Positions 16,879 through 26,225 are shown, numbered from the stretch's first letter. The stretch is DNA of 40,453 nt from an uncultured Barnesiella sp. (GCA_944320995.1 CALUJQ010000029.1:1-40453); one strand, 5' to 3'. A program made the numbers and translations. Notes: generated by a model not told the origin, from the letters alone.

Positions 16879-18141
16879 ATGGAGCTTAAAAGAGTTGTAG
16901 TAACAGGTCTTGGCGCAATCACTCCTCTGGGGAACGATGTTCCCTCTACATGGGAAGCCCTTTTGAAAGGAGTAAGCGGAGCAGGGCCTATTACGCTTTT
17001 CGACGCATCTGAATTCAAGACTCAATTTGCTTGCGAGGTAAAAGACTTCGACCCGTTGAAATATTTCAACGCCAAAGAAGCTCGCAAAATCGACCGTTAT
17101 ACCCAATTTGCACTGGCCGCCACTCAAGAGAGTATGGCCGATTCGGGTCTCGACCTCGAAAAGGTCAATAAAGACCGTGCCGGTGTCATCTTCTCTGCAG
17201 GTATCGGTGGAATCAGCACCTTCGAGCAAGAAGTAGGGAATTATGCCATCGCCCCCGAAAAAGGGCCCCGGTTCAGTCCCTTCTTTATCCCGAAAATGAT
17301 TGCCGACATCGCAGCCGGGCAAATCTCCATGATATACGGTTTCCGAGGCCCTAACTTCGGTATCGTATCGGCTTGCGCATCATCTACCCACGCACTTATC
17401 GACGCCTATAACTATATCCGTTTAGGCAAAGCCGATTTAATCGTATCGGGTGGAGCCGAGGCCGCAATCACAGTATCGGGAGTCGGTGGATTCAATGCCA
17501 TGCACGCACTCTCCACCCGCAACGATTCCCCCGAAACAGCTTCGCGCCCATTCAGCGCATCGCGCGACGGATTCGTAATGGGAGAAGGTAGTGCCTGCCT
17601 CATTCTTGAAGAGTTGGAACACGCATTGGCGCGTGGGGCAAAAATCTATGCCGAAGTCGTAGGTGGCGGACTCTCTGCCGATGCTTACCACTTAACGGCA
17701 ACCCACCCCGAAGGATTAGGAGCCAAACTCGTGATGCAAAACGCTCTCGAAGATGCCCACATGGCACCCGAAGAGATCGACTATATCAACGTTCACGGTA
17801 CATCTACTCCTGTCGGTGACAAATCAGAAGCCAAAGCGATTTTGGAAGTATTCGGAGATCACGCTTATGACCTCAACATCAGTTCGACCAAATCGATGAC
17901 CGGCCACTTGCTCGGAGCTACCGGAGCATTGGAAGCTCTCATTTGCGTAAAAACAATCGACGAAAATATCGTACCCCCCACCATCAACCATGCCGAGGGT
18001 GACGACGATCCCGAAATCGACAGCAAATTGAACTTCACATTCAATAAGGCTCAAAAACGAGAAGTAAATGCAGCCTTATCGAACACCTTTGGTTTCGGTG
18101 GTCACAATGCAAGTCTGATCGTAAAAAAATTCACGAAATAA
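16879..18141 (+). CDS. fabF: Beta-ketoacyl-ACP synthase II FabF
   Basis: FabF condenses malonyl-ACP with acyl-ACP to elongate fatty acids. The 420-residue thiolase-fold protein has the full Cys-His-His triad: Cys166 in VSACASSTHAL, His306 in NVHGTSTPVGD and His409 in FGFGGHNAS. The Lys of STKSMTGHLLGATGA is also present. The N-terminus VVVTGLGAITPLGND is standard. The start lies 7 nt after the acpP stop, so the two are co-transcribed and probably translationally linked. FabF rather than FabB is chosen because of the acpP-fabF order and length. Confidence 0.97.
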   Translation: MELKRVVVTGLGAITPLGNDVPSTWEALLKGVSGAGPITLFDASEFKTQFACEVKDFDPLKYFNAKEARKIDRYTQFALAATQESMADSGLDLEKVNKDRAGVIFSAGIGGISTFEQEVGNYAIAPEKGPRFSPFFIPKMIADIAAGQISMIYGFRGPNFGIVSACASSTHALIDAYNYIRLGKADLIVSGGAEAAITVSGVGGFNAMHALSTRNDSPETASRPFSASRDGFVMGEGSACLILEELEHALARGAKIYAEVVGGGLSADAYHLTATHPEGLGAKLVMQNALEDAHMAPEEIDYINVHGTSTPVGDKSEAKAILEVFGDHAYDLNISSTKSMTGHLLGATGALEALICVKTIDENIVPPTINHAEGDDDPEIDSKLNFTFNKAQKREVNAALSNTFGFGGHNASLIVKKFTK

Positions 18142-18145
18142 AAAC

Positions 18146-18955
18146 GTGTTTAAAACGATTTATAACCGTATAAGGCTCCTTATGCACCGTCATAAGGAGC
18201 CTTATGTTCTTTACCATAATCTACTCGGATTCTGGCCCGACGACATACACCTGTATGAACAGGCTTGCCTGCACCGCTCCTCATCGATTTGCGAGCAAGG
18301 GCGGCGCATTAACAACGAACGACTCGAATTCTTGGGCGATGCCATTCTCGATGCCATCGTGGCCGACATTCTATACCACCGATTCGAAACCCGGAAAGAG
18401 GGTTTTCTCACCAACACCCGCTCCAAAATAGTCAAACGCGAATCTCTTAACGAAATTGCCGTAAAAATAGGACTCGACCATTTCATCACCTATTCCATGC
18501 ATATCAGTTCCCATAACAACTACATGTATGGCAATGCTCTCGAAGCCCTCATCGGAGCCATTTATCTGGATAAGGGATATGCGCACTGTAAAAGATTCGT
18601 CGAGACCCGCATCATCAACCCATTCATCGACTTGGAAAAAATCTCGAAAGAGGAGTTTAATTTCAAATCGAGACTCATCGAATGGGGCCAGAAGCACCGC
18701 ATCGACATCGAATTTGCCCTCATCGAAACCATTGTCGATCAAGACAACAATCCCGTGTTCCAATCGCAAGCATTGCTCGGCGGAATATCGGGCGGCATAG
18801 GAATAGGCTATTCCAAAAAAGAGTCGCAACAAAACGCCGCCCGCACGGCAATGAACCGCATTCATAACGACAAAGCCTATCAACAATTAGTATTGGCAAC
18901 CCGAAAAGAAGAAGAGAACACGATTGCCACAGAAAAATCACAGGCAACACAATAG
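18146..18955 (+). CDS. rnc: Ribonuclease III
   Basis: RNase III cuts double-stranded RNA in rRNA processing and mRNA turnover. The 269-residue protein has the signature NNERLEFLGDAILD (Glu58, Glu61 and Asp65 match E. coli Glu38, Glu41 and Asp45) and NALEALIGAIYLD, where Glu133 matches Glu117. The E. coli Asp114 position is Asn130 here. The dsRNA-binding domain covers about 170-240 (FNFKSRLIEWGQK to SKKESQQNAARTAM), followed by a polar tail. The start is 4 nt after the fabF stop, and the N-terminal 20 residues fit Bacteroidetes homologues. A perfect 15-bp inverted repeat occupies codons 9-20, so the mRNA start can fold into a strong hairpin. Confidence 0.95.
   Translation: MFKTIYNRIRLLMHRHKEPYVLYHNLLGFWPDDIHLYEQACLHRSSSICEQGRRINNERLEFLGDAILDAIVADILYHRFETRKEGFLTNTRSKIVKRESLNEIAVKIGLDHFITYSMHISSHNNYMYGNALEALIGAIYLDKGYAHCKRFVETRIINPFIDLEKISKEEFNFKSRLIEWGQKHRIDIEFALIETIVDQDNNPVFQSQALLGGISGGIGIGYSKKESQQNAARTAMNRIHNDKAYQQLVLATRKEEENTIATEKSQATQ
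18170..18205 (+). promoter_or_regulatory. Perfect 15-bp hairpin within the rnc coding start
   Basis: ATAAGGCTCCTTATG (18170-18184) and its exact reverse complement (18191-18205) enclose a 6-nt loop. Two G-U pairs would extend the stem to 17 bp. Each arm is itself a near-palindrome (ATAAGG-NN-CCTTAT). No T-run follows, so it is not a terminator. It lies over codons 9-20 of rnc and could be an RNase III target or a translational control element. Confidence 0.6.
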
Positions 18956-18973
18956 GATTCTCCGGAGAATTAT

Positions 18974-18981
18974 TATTTTTG
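18974..18981 (+). promoter_or_regulatory. Promoter -7 box of the GH3-family gene
   Basis: TATTTTTG is a full TAnnTTTG match, 19 nt after the rnc stop. It overlaps the most upstream possible ATG (18979), which argues that translation begins at the ATG at 19006. Confidence 0.5.
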
Positions 18982-19005
18982 CCACTCATTGAAAACGTGT
19001 ATCAA

Positions 19006-20502
19006 ATGAACTTCACAAAGTTGCTCCGCCCGATATTTGCGAAACGACTCTCGCAGATAGACCGCTATGCCGACTACGGTGACATCATACAGCAAACGAC
19101 CCTGCGCTCTTTACTCCAAAAAGCGAAGGGCACCGAATGGGGAAAAAAATTCAAATTCAACGAAATCTCCTCTTATCAGAGTTTCGCCGAGACTGTCCCC
19201 ATCAACGACTATGAAGCATTGAAGCCCTATATCGAACGGACCATGAAAGGCGAGCAAAATATCTTGTGGCCTACACCTATCCGACATTTTGCCAAATCAT
19301 CGGGAACGACCAACGACAAAAGCAAATTCATTCCAGTTAGCGCCGAAGCCCTGCGCGATTGCCACTACCAAGGCGGCGCCGACTGTGTGGCCCTATATCT
19401 GCGAGAAAATCCCGAAAGCCGCCTCTTCTCAGGGAAAGGACTCATACTGGGAGGAAGTCAAGCCCAGAATCCTTTCGGGAATACCTATTGCGGCGACTTA
19501 TCGGCCATTCTCATACAAAATATAAACCCACTGATCAACCTCATCAGAGTCCCCTCGAAAAAGATTGCGCTCATGAGCGAATGGGACTCCAAACTCGAAG
19601 CCATCGCCAACAGCACGATCGGGAGTAACGTAACCAACCTTTCGGGTGTCCCCTCGTGGTTTCTCGTCCTGCTGAAACATATCTTGAAAAAAAGCGGCAA
19701 ACAAAACATTTCCGAGATATGGCCCAACCTCGAAGTATTCTTCCACGGAGGCATCTGCTTCGAACCCTATCGGGAACAATACTACGAAATCATCTCCAAC
19801 CCCGGCATGCACTACGTCGAAACCTATAATGCTTCGGAAGGGTTCTTCGCGACACAAAACGACCTCTCGGTACCCGGCATGTTGCTTCTCATCGACCTCG
19901 GCATATTTTACGAATTTATCCCGCTGGGAGGGAATAGCGAACAGGCCATACCTATCTGGGAAGTCGAAGCCGGGAAAAACTACGAAATAGTCATCACAAC
20001 CAACGGCGGGCTATGGCGCTACCGCTTGGGCGATACAGCCAAAGTCATCTCAACAAAACCTTTGAAAATAAGTATCTCGGGAAGGACAAAACACTATATC
20101 AATGCCTTCGGCGAAGAACTTATGGTCGATAACGCCGAACAGGCAATCGCACGCACATGTGCCCAAACAGGAGCGAGCGTACTCAATTACACGGCGGCTC
20201 CCGTATATATGACCGACCACAATAAAGGCCGACACCAATGGCTCATCGAATTTGGAGAGCAACCCGCCTCCGTTGAAGAATTTGCCCAGAAACTCGATCA
20301 AAACCTCCAATGCCTGAACTCGGACTATGAAGCTAAGCGATTCAAAAGCATCGCTCTCGAATGCCTCGAAATCATTCCTGCTCAAAAAGGGATATTCGAC
20401 GCATGGCTGCGCGACCATAACAAACTGGGCGGGCAACACAAAATTCCCCGGCTCTACAACCGGCGCGACATCATCGAAGATATACTTCGGTATAACCGAT
20501 AA
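19006..20502 (+). CDS. GH3 auxin-responsive promoter family protein (acyl-adenylate amidosynthetase-like)
   Basis: GH3 proteins belong to the ANL adenylating superfamily. In plants they join amino acids to auxin, jasmonate or benzoates; bacterial substrates are mostly unknown. The three ATP-binding motifs are present, numbered from the start chosen here: SSGTT at 98-102, YNASEGFF at 274-281 and YRLGD at 339-343. The C-terminal cap domain follows with TKHYINAFGEELMVDNAE. At 498 residues the length is normal for the family. An upstream ATG at 18979 would add nine residues but overlaps the promoter box, so 19006 is preferred. It follows rnc by 50 nt on the same strand but probably has its own transcript. 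It is cytoplasmic by composition. Confidence 0.88.
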   Translation: MNFTKLLRPIFAKRLSQIDRYADYGDIIQQTTLRSLLQKAKGTEWGKKFKFNEISSYQSFAETVPINDYEALKPYIERTMKGEQNILWPTPIRHFAKSSGTTNDKSKFIPVSAEALRDCHYQGGADCVALYLRENPESRLFSGKGLILGGSQAQNPFGNTYCGDLSAILIQNINPLINLIRVPSKKIALMSEWDSKLEAIANSTIGSNVTNLSGVPSWFLVLLKHILKKSGKQNISEIWPNLEVFFHGGICFEPYREQYYEIISNPGMHYVETYNASEGFFATQNDLSVPGMLLLIDLGIFYEFIPLGGNSEQAIPIWEVEAGKNYEIVITTNGGLWRYRLGDTAKVISTKPLKISISGRTKHYINAFGEELMVDNAEQAIARTCAQTGASVLNYTAAPVYMTDHNKGRHQWLIEFGEQPASVEEFAQKLDQNLQCLNSDYEAKRFKSIALECLEIIPAQKGIFDAWLRDHNKLGGQHKIPRLYNRRDIIEDILRYNR

Positions 20503-20882
20503 TAAATTGCAGTCTATCACTATACAACAGTGGAAATATATAAATATTTTCTCTATGGATCTTTATGCAACCATAAGATTAAAAACTCTCACTCTTAATC
20601 CGTTGTCAACAAACTTATTGTACCCGGTAGGTTCATCGATAAATCACCTTCTCTAAATCTCTTTCTTTTAATAAAACCTAAGCAATATTGTATAAATACT
20701 CCGAAAACAATATTTGCATCTTAATAATAATATTAATTATTCATATCTTTGTTTCTATCTTTACATACCTAAAAAAACAAAAGAAACATGATACTATCTT
20801 AATTCAATTCATATGCAAAGATTTAAAATAAAAAATATTCCACCTACTCTCTAAAAAATATTCCCAAATCTAATTCTAAAAT
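20503..20882. other. 380-nt AT-rich intergenic region
   Basis: Base composition turns sharply AT-rich compared with the GC-richer flanks. It contains a promoter box at 20744-20751 for the acyltransferase gene. No convincing coding sequence, repeat or RNA structure is seen. Confidence 0.5.
20744..20751 (+). promoter_or_regulatory. Promoter -7 box of the acyltransferase gene
   Basis: TATCTTTG is a full TAnnTTTG match, giving a leader of about 125 nt before the ATG at 20883. A TTTG at 20713-20716 is too far upstream for the usual spacing. Confidence 0.4.
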
Positions 20883-21926
20883 ATGGCACAAATGCACAAT
20901 TATGCAACCAGCATCATTTCAAGAAAAGAATCAGCCTCAATAAAAGGATTCGCTATATTATTGATTATTTTAGGGCACATTGGTCGCGAGTTTTCCAGTC
21001 TTCAATATTGGTTATACTCATACCACTTAATTTTATTTTTTATGCTCCCATTTTTATATGGGAAAAGGAGTGTTTCCCCAATAAAAATTTTCAATACAAT
21101 ACTACGTATGTACACTCCCTATTTATGGTGTCTTATTCTATGTGCCTCTATCGCAATTGTTATAGGATATACCAGCATACATACCCCTATTGAATATGCC
21201 AAAGCATTCATAAATGGCTCACAAGTCTTATTAAAAAATACATACGGTTTCAACTTCCCATGGTTTATGCCGGCATTCTTCTTCCTATCACTCTTCTTGT
21301 TTATAAACGACAGCCATAAAAAGTGGACAAAGCCATTGACTGTTTTAATCCAGCTATATGGATTATTCATTATATATTATCTTGCTACAACTTCACCCTC
21401 TAATGTATATGGATTATCCTGTATCTCAAGAGGTGCGGCATACTTTTTTATCGGTTATATCACTTCTTTATTTATATTTCAAAATAAAACTCGGCTCCAT
21501 ATTCCCTCTTATAGATATAGTATGCTATTCATCTTTATAGTTAGCATTATCGGACAAGCATTATTACAAAAATACTATCTTATTCTTTCCGAAGAAATAT
21601 CGCCGTTTTACACTCCTATCTACTTTATTACAGAGATTACGACTCCTTTCTCTGCTTTGTGTCTCCTTTTTAGTTTTAGAGAAAAACTCGCCAAACAGAA
21701 ATTTTTAATTTCAATAGGGAACTTATCATTCGAGATATACTGTTTCCATGTAATCATCCTCAACTGTTTATGGAAGGTGATCGATATATTAGGAATCGTA
21801 TCTACACCTATCACTGCACTTGCCATATTCATCACCACTTGTATTATTTCCATAAGTTTTGCTGCTGGGCTGAGAAAAATTGAACCATTACATAGGATTT
21901 TATTCCCGAAAGGGCTAAAAAGATAA
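20883..21926 (+). CDS. Membrane acyltransferase, acyltransferase family 3
   Basis: The 347-residue protein has about ten hydrophobic helices. The N-terminal SIKGFAILLIILGHIGREF places the family's catalytic-type His at 32, and YSYHLILFFMLPFLYG follows, the pattern of acyltransferase-3 proteins that O-acetylate surface polysaccharides or similar acceptors. A later FEIYCFHVIIL resembles the family's C-terminal signature. The gene is much richer in A and T and in codons such as TTA, ATA and TAT than its neighbours, and it sits alone between the GH3-family gene and the convergent metG. This suggests recent acquisition. The acceptor cannot be named; the glycosyltransferase cluster beyond metG is a possible functional partner, but this is inference. 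Confidence 0.85.
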   Translation: MAQMHNYATSIISRKESASIKGFAILLIILGHIGREFSSLQYWLYSYHLILFFMLPFLYGKRSVSPIKIFNTILRMYTPYLWCLILCASIAIVIGYTSIHTPIEYAKAFINGSQVLLKNTYGFNFPWFMPAFFFLSLFLFINDSHKKWTKPLTVLIQLYGLFIIYYLATTSPSNVYGLSCISRGAAYFFIGYITSLFIFQNKTRLHIPSYRYSMLFIFIVSIIGQALLQKYYLILSEEISPFYTPIYFITEITTPFSALCLLFSFREKLAKQKFLISIGNLSFEIYCFHVIILNCLWKVIDILGIVSTPITALAIFITTCIISISFAAGLRKIEPLHRILFPKGLKR

Positions 21927-21955
21927 AAGTCCCATACTGCAACAGTACGGGACTT
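21925..21955 (-). terminator. Intrinsic terminator downstream of metG
   Basis: A 13-position stem (AAGTCCCATACTG against CAGTACGGGACTT, one mismatch) with a CAA loop lies 38 nt beyond the metG stop. On the minus strand it is followed by TTTT, so it mainly serves metG; it also ends at the convergent acyltransferase stop. Confidence 0.75.
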
Positions 21956-21992
21956 ATGACAAGTTATAACAGGTTGCTGTTATTTGGACTCT

Positions 21993-24035
21993 CTATTTCA
22001 CCTCCGAGCCGGGAGTAATCTCATCGGTGGCGGGAGTGATGACAATCAAGCGGCCGTCGGCATCTTCGGCCGAAAGAATCATACCTTGCGACTCGATACC
22101 TTTCAACTTGCGAGGTTCGAGGTTGGCAACGAAGCAGACATTCTTCCCGACCAACTCCTCGGGGGCATAATGCTTGGCGATACCCGACACGATGGTACGG
22201 CCTCCCAAACCGTCGTCGATGCGGAATTGCAACAACTTATCGGCTTTGGGTACTTTCTGGCATTCCAACACTTTCCCTACACGAATGTCGAGTTTCATAA
22301 AATCGTCGAAAGCGATATTCTCGCGGATGGGTGCGGCCTTGTGGTTTTTCAGTTCATTGGCCTTTTTCGTCTCCAACAACTTGTTTACCTGCGCCTCAAT
22401 GACACTGTCGTCGATTTTTTCGAAGAGCAATTCGGCTTTGCCCAACTCGGCTTCGGCCGGTAAAATATCGGTACGCCCCAACATATTCCAATCATAATGG
22501 TCCAAGTGCAACATCTTGCGCAACTTCTCGGCCGAGAAGGGCAAGAACGGCTCAAATGCAATGGCCAAATTGGCGGTAATCTGTAACGAGAGGTTCAAAA
22601 TAGTGGCCACCCGGTCCATATCGGTCTTCGCCAGTTTCCACGGTTCGGTATCGGCCAAATATTTATTCCCGATACGGGCCAGATTCATCGCCTCTTTCAA
22701 GGCATCGCGGAAACGGTAGTGGTCGAGATAATTCTCTACCTCGCTTTTTACATTGGCAAACTCTTTCAAGGATTCCCGGTCATAATCGGTCAACTCGCCG
22801 GCAACAGGCACTTTACCTCCGAAATATTTGTGAGTCAACACCAAAGCCCGGTTTACAAAGTTACCCAATATAGCTACCAGTTCGTTGTTGTTGCGAGCTT
22901 GGAAATCTTTCCATGTAAAGTCGTTGTCTTTTGTCTCGGGAGCATTGGCCGTCAACACATAGCGCAATACGTCCTGCTTCCCGGGGAACTCTTCGAGATA
23001 CTCGTGCAGCCACACGGCCCAGTTGCGCGAGGTCGAAATCTTGTCGCCCTCGAGATTCAAGAATTCATTAGCCGGCACATTATCGGGCAGGATATAACTC
23101 CCCTCGGCCTTCAACATGGCCGGGAAAACGATACAATGGAACACGATATTGTCTTTGCCGATGAAGTGGACCATCTTCGTCTCCTTATCTTTCCAGTACA
23201 ACTCCCATTTGTCGGGGAGCAACTCTTTGGTATTCGAGATATAGCCGATAGGCGCATCGAACCACACATACAACACCTTACCCTCGGCCCCTTCGACCGG
23301 TACAGGTACGCCCCAATCGAGATCACGGCTCACCGCACGGGGTTGCAGCCCCATGTCGAGCCACGATTTGCATTGCCCATACACATTGGGTTTCCACTCT
23401 TTGTGTTCCTCCAAAATCCACTGACGCAAGAAAGGCTCCCACTTGTCGAGCGGCAAGTACCAGTGTTTCGTTTCGCGCAGCACGGGGCTGTTGCCCGTAA
23501 TAGCCGATTTGGGATTGATCAAGTCGGTAGCATTCAACGATGTACCGCAAGCCTCGCACTGGTCGCCATAGGCCCGTTCGTTGCCACAGTGTGGACAAGT
23601 ACCGGTAATATACCGGTCGGCGAGGAATTGATTGGCTTCCTCATCGTAATACTGCATCGAGGTCTTTTCGATAAATTCGCCTTTATCGTAGAGCTTCTTG
23701 AAAAAGTCAGATGCCATGTGGCTGTGAATATCCGAAGTCGTGCGCGAATAGATGTCGAACGAGATACCGAATTCCTCGAACGATTTCTTAATGATATTGT
23801 GATACCGATCTACAATATCCTGCGGCGTCACCCCTTCGGCTTTTGCCTTGATGGTAATGGGCACACCATGCTCGTCGCTGCCGCCGATCATAATCACATC
23901 TTCGCCTTTCAATCGCAGATAGCGGGTATAAATATCTGCCGGGACATATACACCGGCCAGGTGGCCTATATGCACAGGACCGTTGGCATAGGGCAATGCG
24001 GTCGTCACCAACGTGCGTTTAAATTTCTTCTCCAT
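21993..24035 (-). CDS. metG: Methionyl-tRNA synthetase
   Basis: MetG charges tRNA-Met with methionine. The 680-residue class I synthetase has the HIGH-type motif VHIGHLAG at 21-28, four zinc-knuckle cysteines (147, 150, 160, 163) and the KMSKS-type loop KISTS at 332-336. The anticodon-binding helical domain covers about 400-540. A C-terminal EMAP/Trbp-like tRNA-binding domain (about 575-680, [11 protein letters not shown] and [10 protein letters not shown]) serves dimerisation and tRNA binding. The length fits the long dimeric form common in Bacteroidetes. It is preceded by its own promoter box and followed by a terminator, so it is a single-gene unit although it points the same way as the glycosyltransferase cluster. 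Confidence 0.98.
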   Translation of the reverse strand: MEKKFKRTLVTTALPYANGPVHIGHLAGVYVPADIYTRYLRLKGEDVIMIGGSDEHGVPITIKAKAEGVTPQDIVDRYHNIIKKSFEEFGISFDIYSRTTSDIHSHMASDFFKKLYDKGEFIEKTSMQYYDEEANQFLADRYITGTCPHCGNERAYGDQCEACGTSLNATDLINPKSAITGNSPVLRETKHWYLPLDKWEPFLRQWILEEHKEWKPNVYGQCKSWLDMGLQPRAVSRDLDWGVPVPVEGAEGKVLYVWFDAPIGYISNTKELLPDKWELYWKDKETKMVHFIGKDNIVFHCIVFPAMLKAEGSYILPDNVPANEFLNLEGDKISTSRNWAVWLHEYLEEFPGKQDVLRYVLTANAPETKDNDFTWKDFQARNNNELVAILGNFVNRALVLTHKYFGGKVPVAGELTDYDRESLKEFANVKSEVENYLDHYRFRDALKEAMNLARIGNKYLADTEPWKLAKTDMDRVATILNLSLQITANLAIAFEPFLPFSAEKLRKMLHLDHYDWNMLGRTDILPAEAELGKAELLFEKIDDSVIEAQVNKLLETKKANELKNHKAAPIRENIAFDDFMKLDIRVGKVLECQKVPKADKLLQFRIDDGLGGRTIVSGIAKHYAPEELVGKNVCFVANLEPRKLKGIESQGMILSAEDADGRLIVITPATDEITPGSEVK

Positions 24036-24139
24036 ATCTTCTTTATTTCTCTCCTATCAATATAAAAGCGGCGTATCCGTCGCCACTCAATCCTCGTCGC
24101 CCCGTACAAGTCGGGAAGCTATCGGGGGCACATTTCGCA

Positions 24140-24147
24140 CAAAGATA
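24140..24147 (-). promoter_or_regulatory. Promoter -7 box of metG
   Basis: Reads TATCTTTG on the minus strand, a full TAnnTTTG match about 105 nt before the ATG. The leader of about 98 nt shows no T-box specifier stem that I can recognise. Confidence 0.45.
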
Positions 24148-24199
24148 CAAATTTCCCGTCGGAATAAGGCTATTCGGGCTGAGCTTTTTAGCGATACGG

Positions 24200-24946
24200 T
24201 TATTCGCGCCCTGTCACCCGGGCGAAAGCAAACCGGAGGGCAAACCACAAATGGCGCAAAAAAGTCGGCAGAGTACCGTAGTAGCGGCACATAATTTCGT
24301 AACGCTCGCGCAACGATGCTTTACGGTTGGCCGTAGTGACCCCCTCGTTGAGGTAGTCGATGAGGATTTCATGTGTATTGACTATCTTCCGGGCAACTTG
24401 CATGCAACGAATGCACCAGTCGAAATCGGACGAGAAGCGATAACGCAAATCATATTCCGGAGCCAACTCCCGCCGCACGACGAAGGCTTGATGGCATACC
24501 AGCATACCCATGCGGAAACTCTTTACCGACAATATCCCGGGGGCTTGTAATCGGCGCATGGCGATAAAAGTGCGCTGCGAATCGACCAAAGCCGTTTCGC
24601 CATACACGATGTCGGGATCGTTTTCCCCGATGGAATCGGCTATTTTCTGCAAAGTATCGGGAGCATGCAGCGCATCGCCAGCATTCAGGAAGATGAGGTA
24701 TCGGCCCGTAGCTTGCCGCAACCCCTTGTTCATGGCGTCGTACAACCCCTTGTCGGGTTCACTCACTACCGAAGTCACCACAGCCGAGGCACGGGCTATC
24801 GCCACCGTATCGTCGGTCGAAGCGCCATCAACCACCCGATATTCATAGTCGGTAAACGATTGCTGCTCCACGCTTTTCAATGTAGCCGGCAACGTAGCGG
24901 AGGCGTTGAAGGTAATCGTAATAATCGTAAAAAGCGGATTTCCCAT
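24200..24946 (-). CDS. Family 2 glycosyltransferase
   Basis: The 248-residue cytoplasmic protein has a GT-A fold. Its N-terminus FTIITITFNASATL, followed by VVDGASTDDT (Asp40) and FLNAGD (Asp91), are the nucleotide-sugar and metal-binding signatures of GT2 enzymes. It resembles the colanic-acid WcaE-type subgroup, but acceptor and donor are unknown. Its ATG overlaps the stop of the upstream GT4 gene by one base (TAATG), a strong sign of translational coupling. It is the last gene of the surface polysaccharide cluster. Confidence 0.9.
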   Translation of the reverse strand: MGNPLFTIITITFNASATLPATLKSVEQQSFTDYEYRVVDGASTDDTVAIARASAVVTSVVSEPDKGLYDAMNKGLRQATGRYLIFLNAGDALHAPDTLQKIADSIGENDPDIVYGETALVDSQRTFIAMRRLQAPGILSVKSFRMGMLVCHQAFVVRRELAPEYDLRYRFSSDFDWCIRCMQVARKIVNTHEILIDYLNEGVTTANRKASLRERYEIMCRYYGTLPTFLRHLWFALRFAFARVTGRE

Positions 24947-26208
24947 TATTCAGACGCATTTAACAGTTTTCGATAAAGTTTCAAATACTCACTTGCAACT
25001 TTCTCTTCGGAATAACGGTGCAAAACCTCCTTCCGCAAGGCTTCGCGAGAGATGGTAGCTTCTTGCTCCAAAGCGCGGCCAATCCCCTCGGCCAAAGCCT
25101 CGGCAGTATGTTCGTCCACCAAAAAACCATTTTCTCCGTGACGAATAATATCGGCCTGTCCGCTATTCCCAAAAGAGACCGGCAGACAACCGCATGCCTG
25201 CGCTTCGATCAACGTCTGCCCGAAGGCCTCGTAGCGCGAAGCCGAAACAACGATATTGGAAGCCGAATAAAATTCCGACATCCTGCGAGGGTCATCAACC
25301 CAGCCGGCATAGGTATAACTCACCGGGATCAACGGTAAAACCGACTGTTGATTTTTAATCTTCCCCAAAAACACGAAGTGCAATTTATCCTTGTACCCGG
25401 GGAGTTTTGCCAGCCTCTGCAAAGCATCCATCAATACCGGGAATCCCTTTATAGGATCATCGACCCGCACGGCACCAAACAACACGATGAATTTGTCGGA
25501 CGGTAACGCCAATCGCTGCCTGCACTCCTCCCGGTCCAGCAGTTCAAATCGAGCCAACGATAGCGTATTCGGTATCACCTCGATTTGTTTTCCCCGCAAC
25601 AGTGTGCTCTCCCGGGCTTGCTCTGCCAGCCAACGACTCACCGCCACAAATGTGGCAGAGGTCGAATGAAATATTTCCCTCTTCTGCTTAAACACCCGGG
25701 CCGACAAATCGAACTTCGAGGGGAAGCGCAAGAAACCACAATCCCGACAAGCCGACTTAAATCGTCCGCACCCATAAGCATGGTGACAAATCGATGTGCA
25801 TTCCCACATATCATGCATTGTCCAGACAATCGGTTTCCCCGATTTGAAAATCCTATCGATAGCCCCCAACGAAAGAAGCCCTTGATTCACCCAATGCAGG
25901 TGGATAATATCGGCAGCCTTGAATTCGGCGGTTTGTGTAATGTCAAACCCCGTGTCGGCAATCGATATTTTAAATAGATTTTTTCGACTGAACCCATTAT
26001 TGATCCAAATAACCAGCCGCTCCCACAAAAATGCAAATCGGGCTTTCCACTCCGGGGCTACCGTAAATATGTGGTCTCCCGTTTCACCTTTACGAAGTAC
26101 CAGCATAGAAACCTCTACGCCCGCACTCGACAAGGCATCGCCAAGGCGTCTTGCCGCTATGGCTGCACCACCATTCCAATCGCTGGTATTTACAAACAAT
26201 ATTTTCAT
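24946..26208 (-). CDS. Family 4 glycosyltransferase
   Basis: The 420-residue GT-B enzyme probably adds a sugar to a lipid-linked surface glycan. The N-terminus MKILFVNTSDWNGGAAIAARRL has the glycine-rich loop, and the C-terminal domain holds RYEAFGQTLIEAQACG (the E-x7-E motif) and GENGFLV. A cysteine-rich segment near 138-165 (CTSICHHAYGCG and CRDCG) is typical of a Bacteroidetes GT4 subgroup and may bind metal. It starts 17 nt after the GT2-like gene upstream and overlaps the next gene by one base. The sugar transferred is not predictable. Confidence 0.9.
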   Translation of the reverse strand: MKILFVNTSDWNGGAAIAARRLGDALSSAGVEVSMLVLRKGETGDHIFTVAPEWKARFAFLWERLVIWINNGFSRKNLFKISIADTGFDITQTAEFKAADIIHLHWVNQGLLSLGAIDRIFKSGKPIVWTMHDMWECTSICHHAYGCGRFKSACRDCGFLRFPSKFDLSARVFKQKREIFHSTSATFVAVSRWLAEQARESTLLRGKQIEVIPNTLSLARFELLDREECRQRLALPSDKFIVLFGAVRVDDPIKGFPVLMDALQRLAKLPGYKDKLHFVFLGKIKNQQSVLPLIPVSYTYAGWVDDPRRMSEFYSASNIVVSASRYEAFGQTLIEAQACGCLPVSFGNSGQADIIRHGENGFLVDEHTAEALAEGIGRALEQEATISREALRKEVLHRYSEEKVASEYLKLYRKLLNASE

Positions 26209-26225
26209 AGTTCACATTCTCTTTT

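Noticed and set aside
18979..19005. Upstream ATG for the GH3-family gene
   Set aside because: It overlaps the TATTTTTG promoter box, so it would lie upstream of the transcription start; the ATG at 19006 fits better.
22719..24065. 448-codon open frame antisense to metG
   Set aside because: metG is unambiguous by motifs and length. The antisense frame has no recognisable domain and follows from codon bias on the opposite strand.
24036..24139. T-box or SAM riboswitch in the metG leader
   Set aside because: The leader of about 100 nt shows no T-box sequence, specifier stem or recognisable SAM-riboswitch core.
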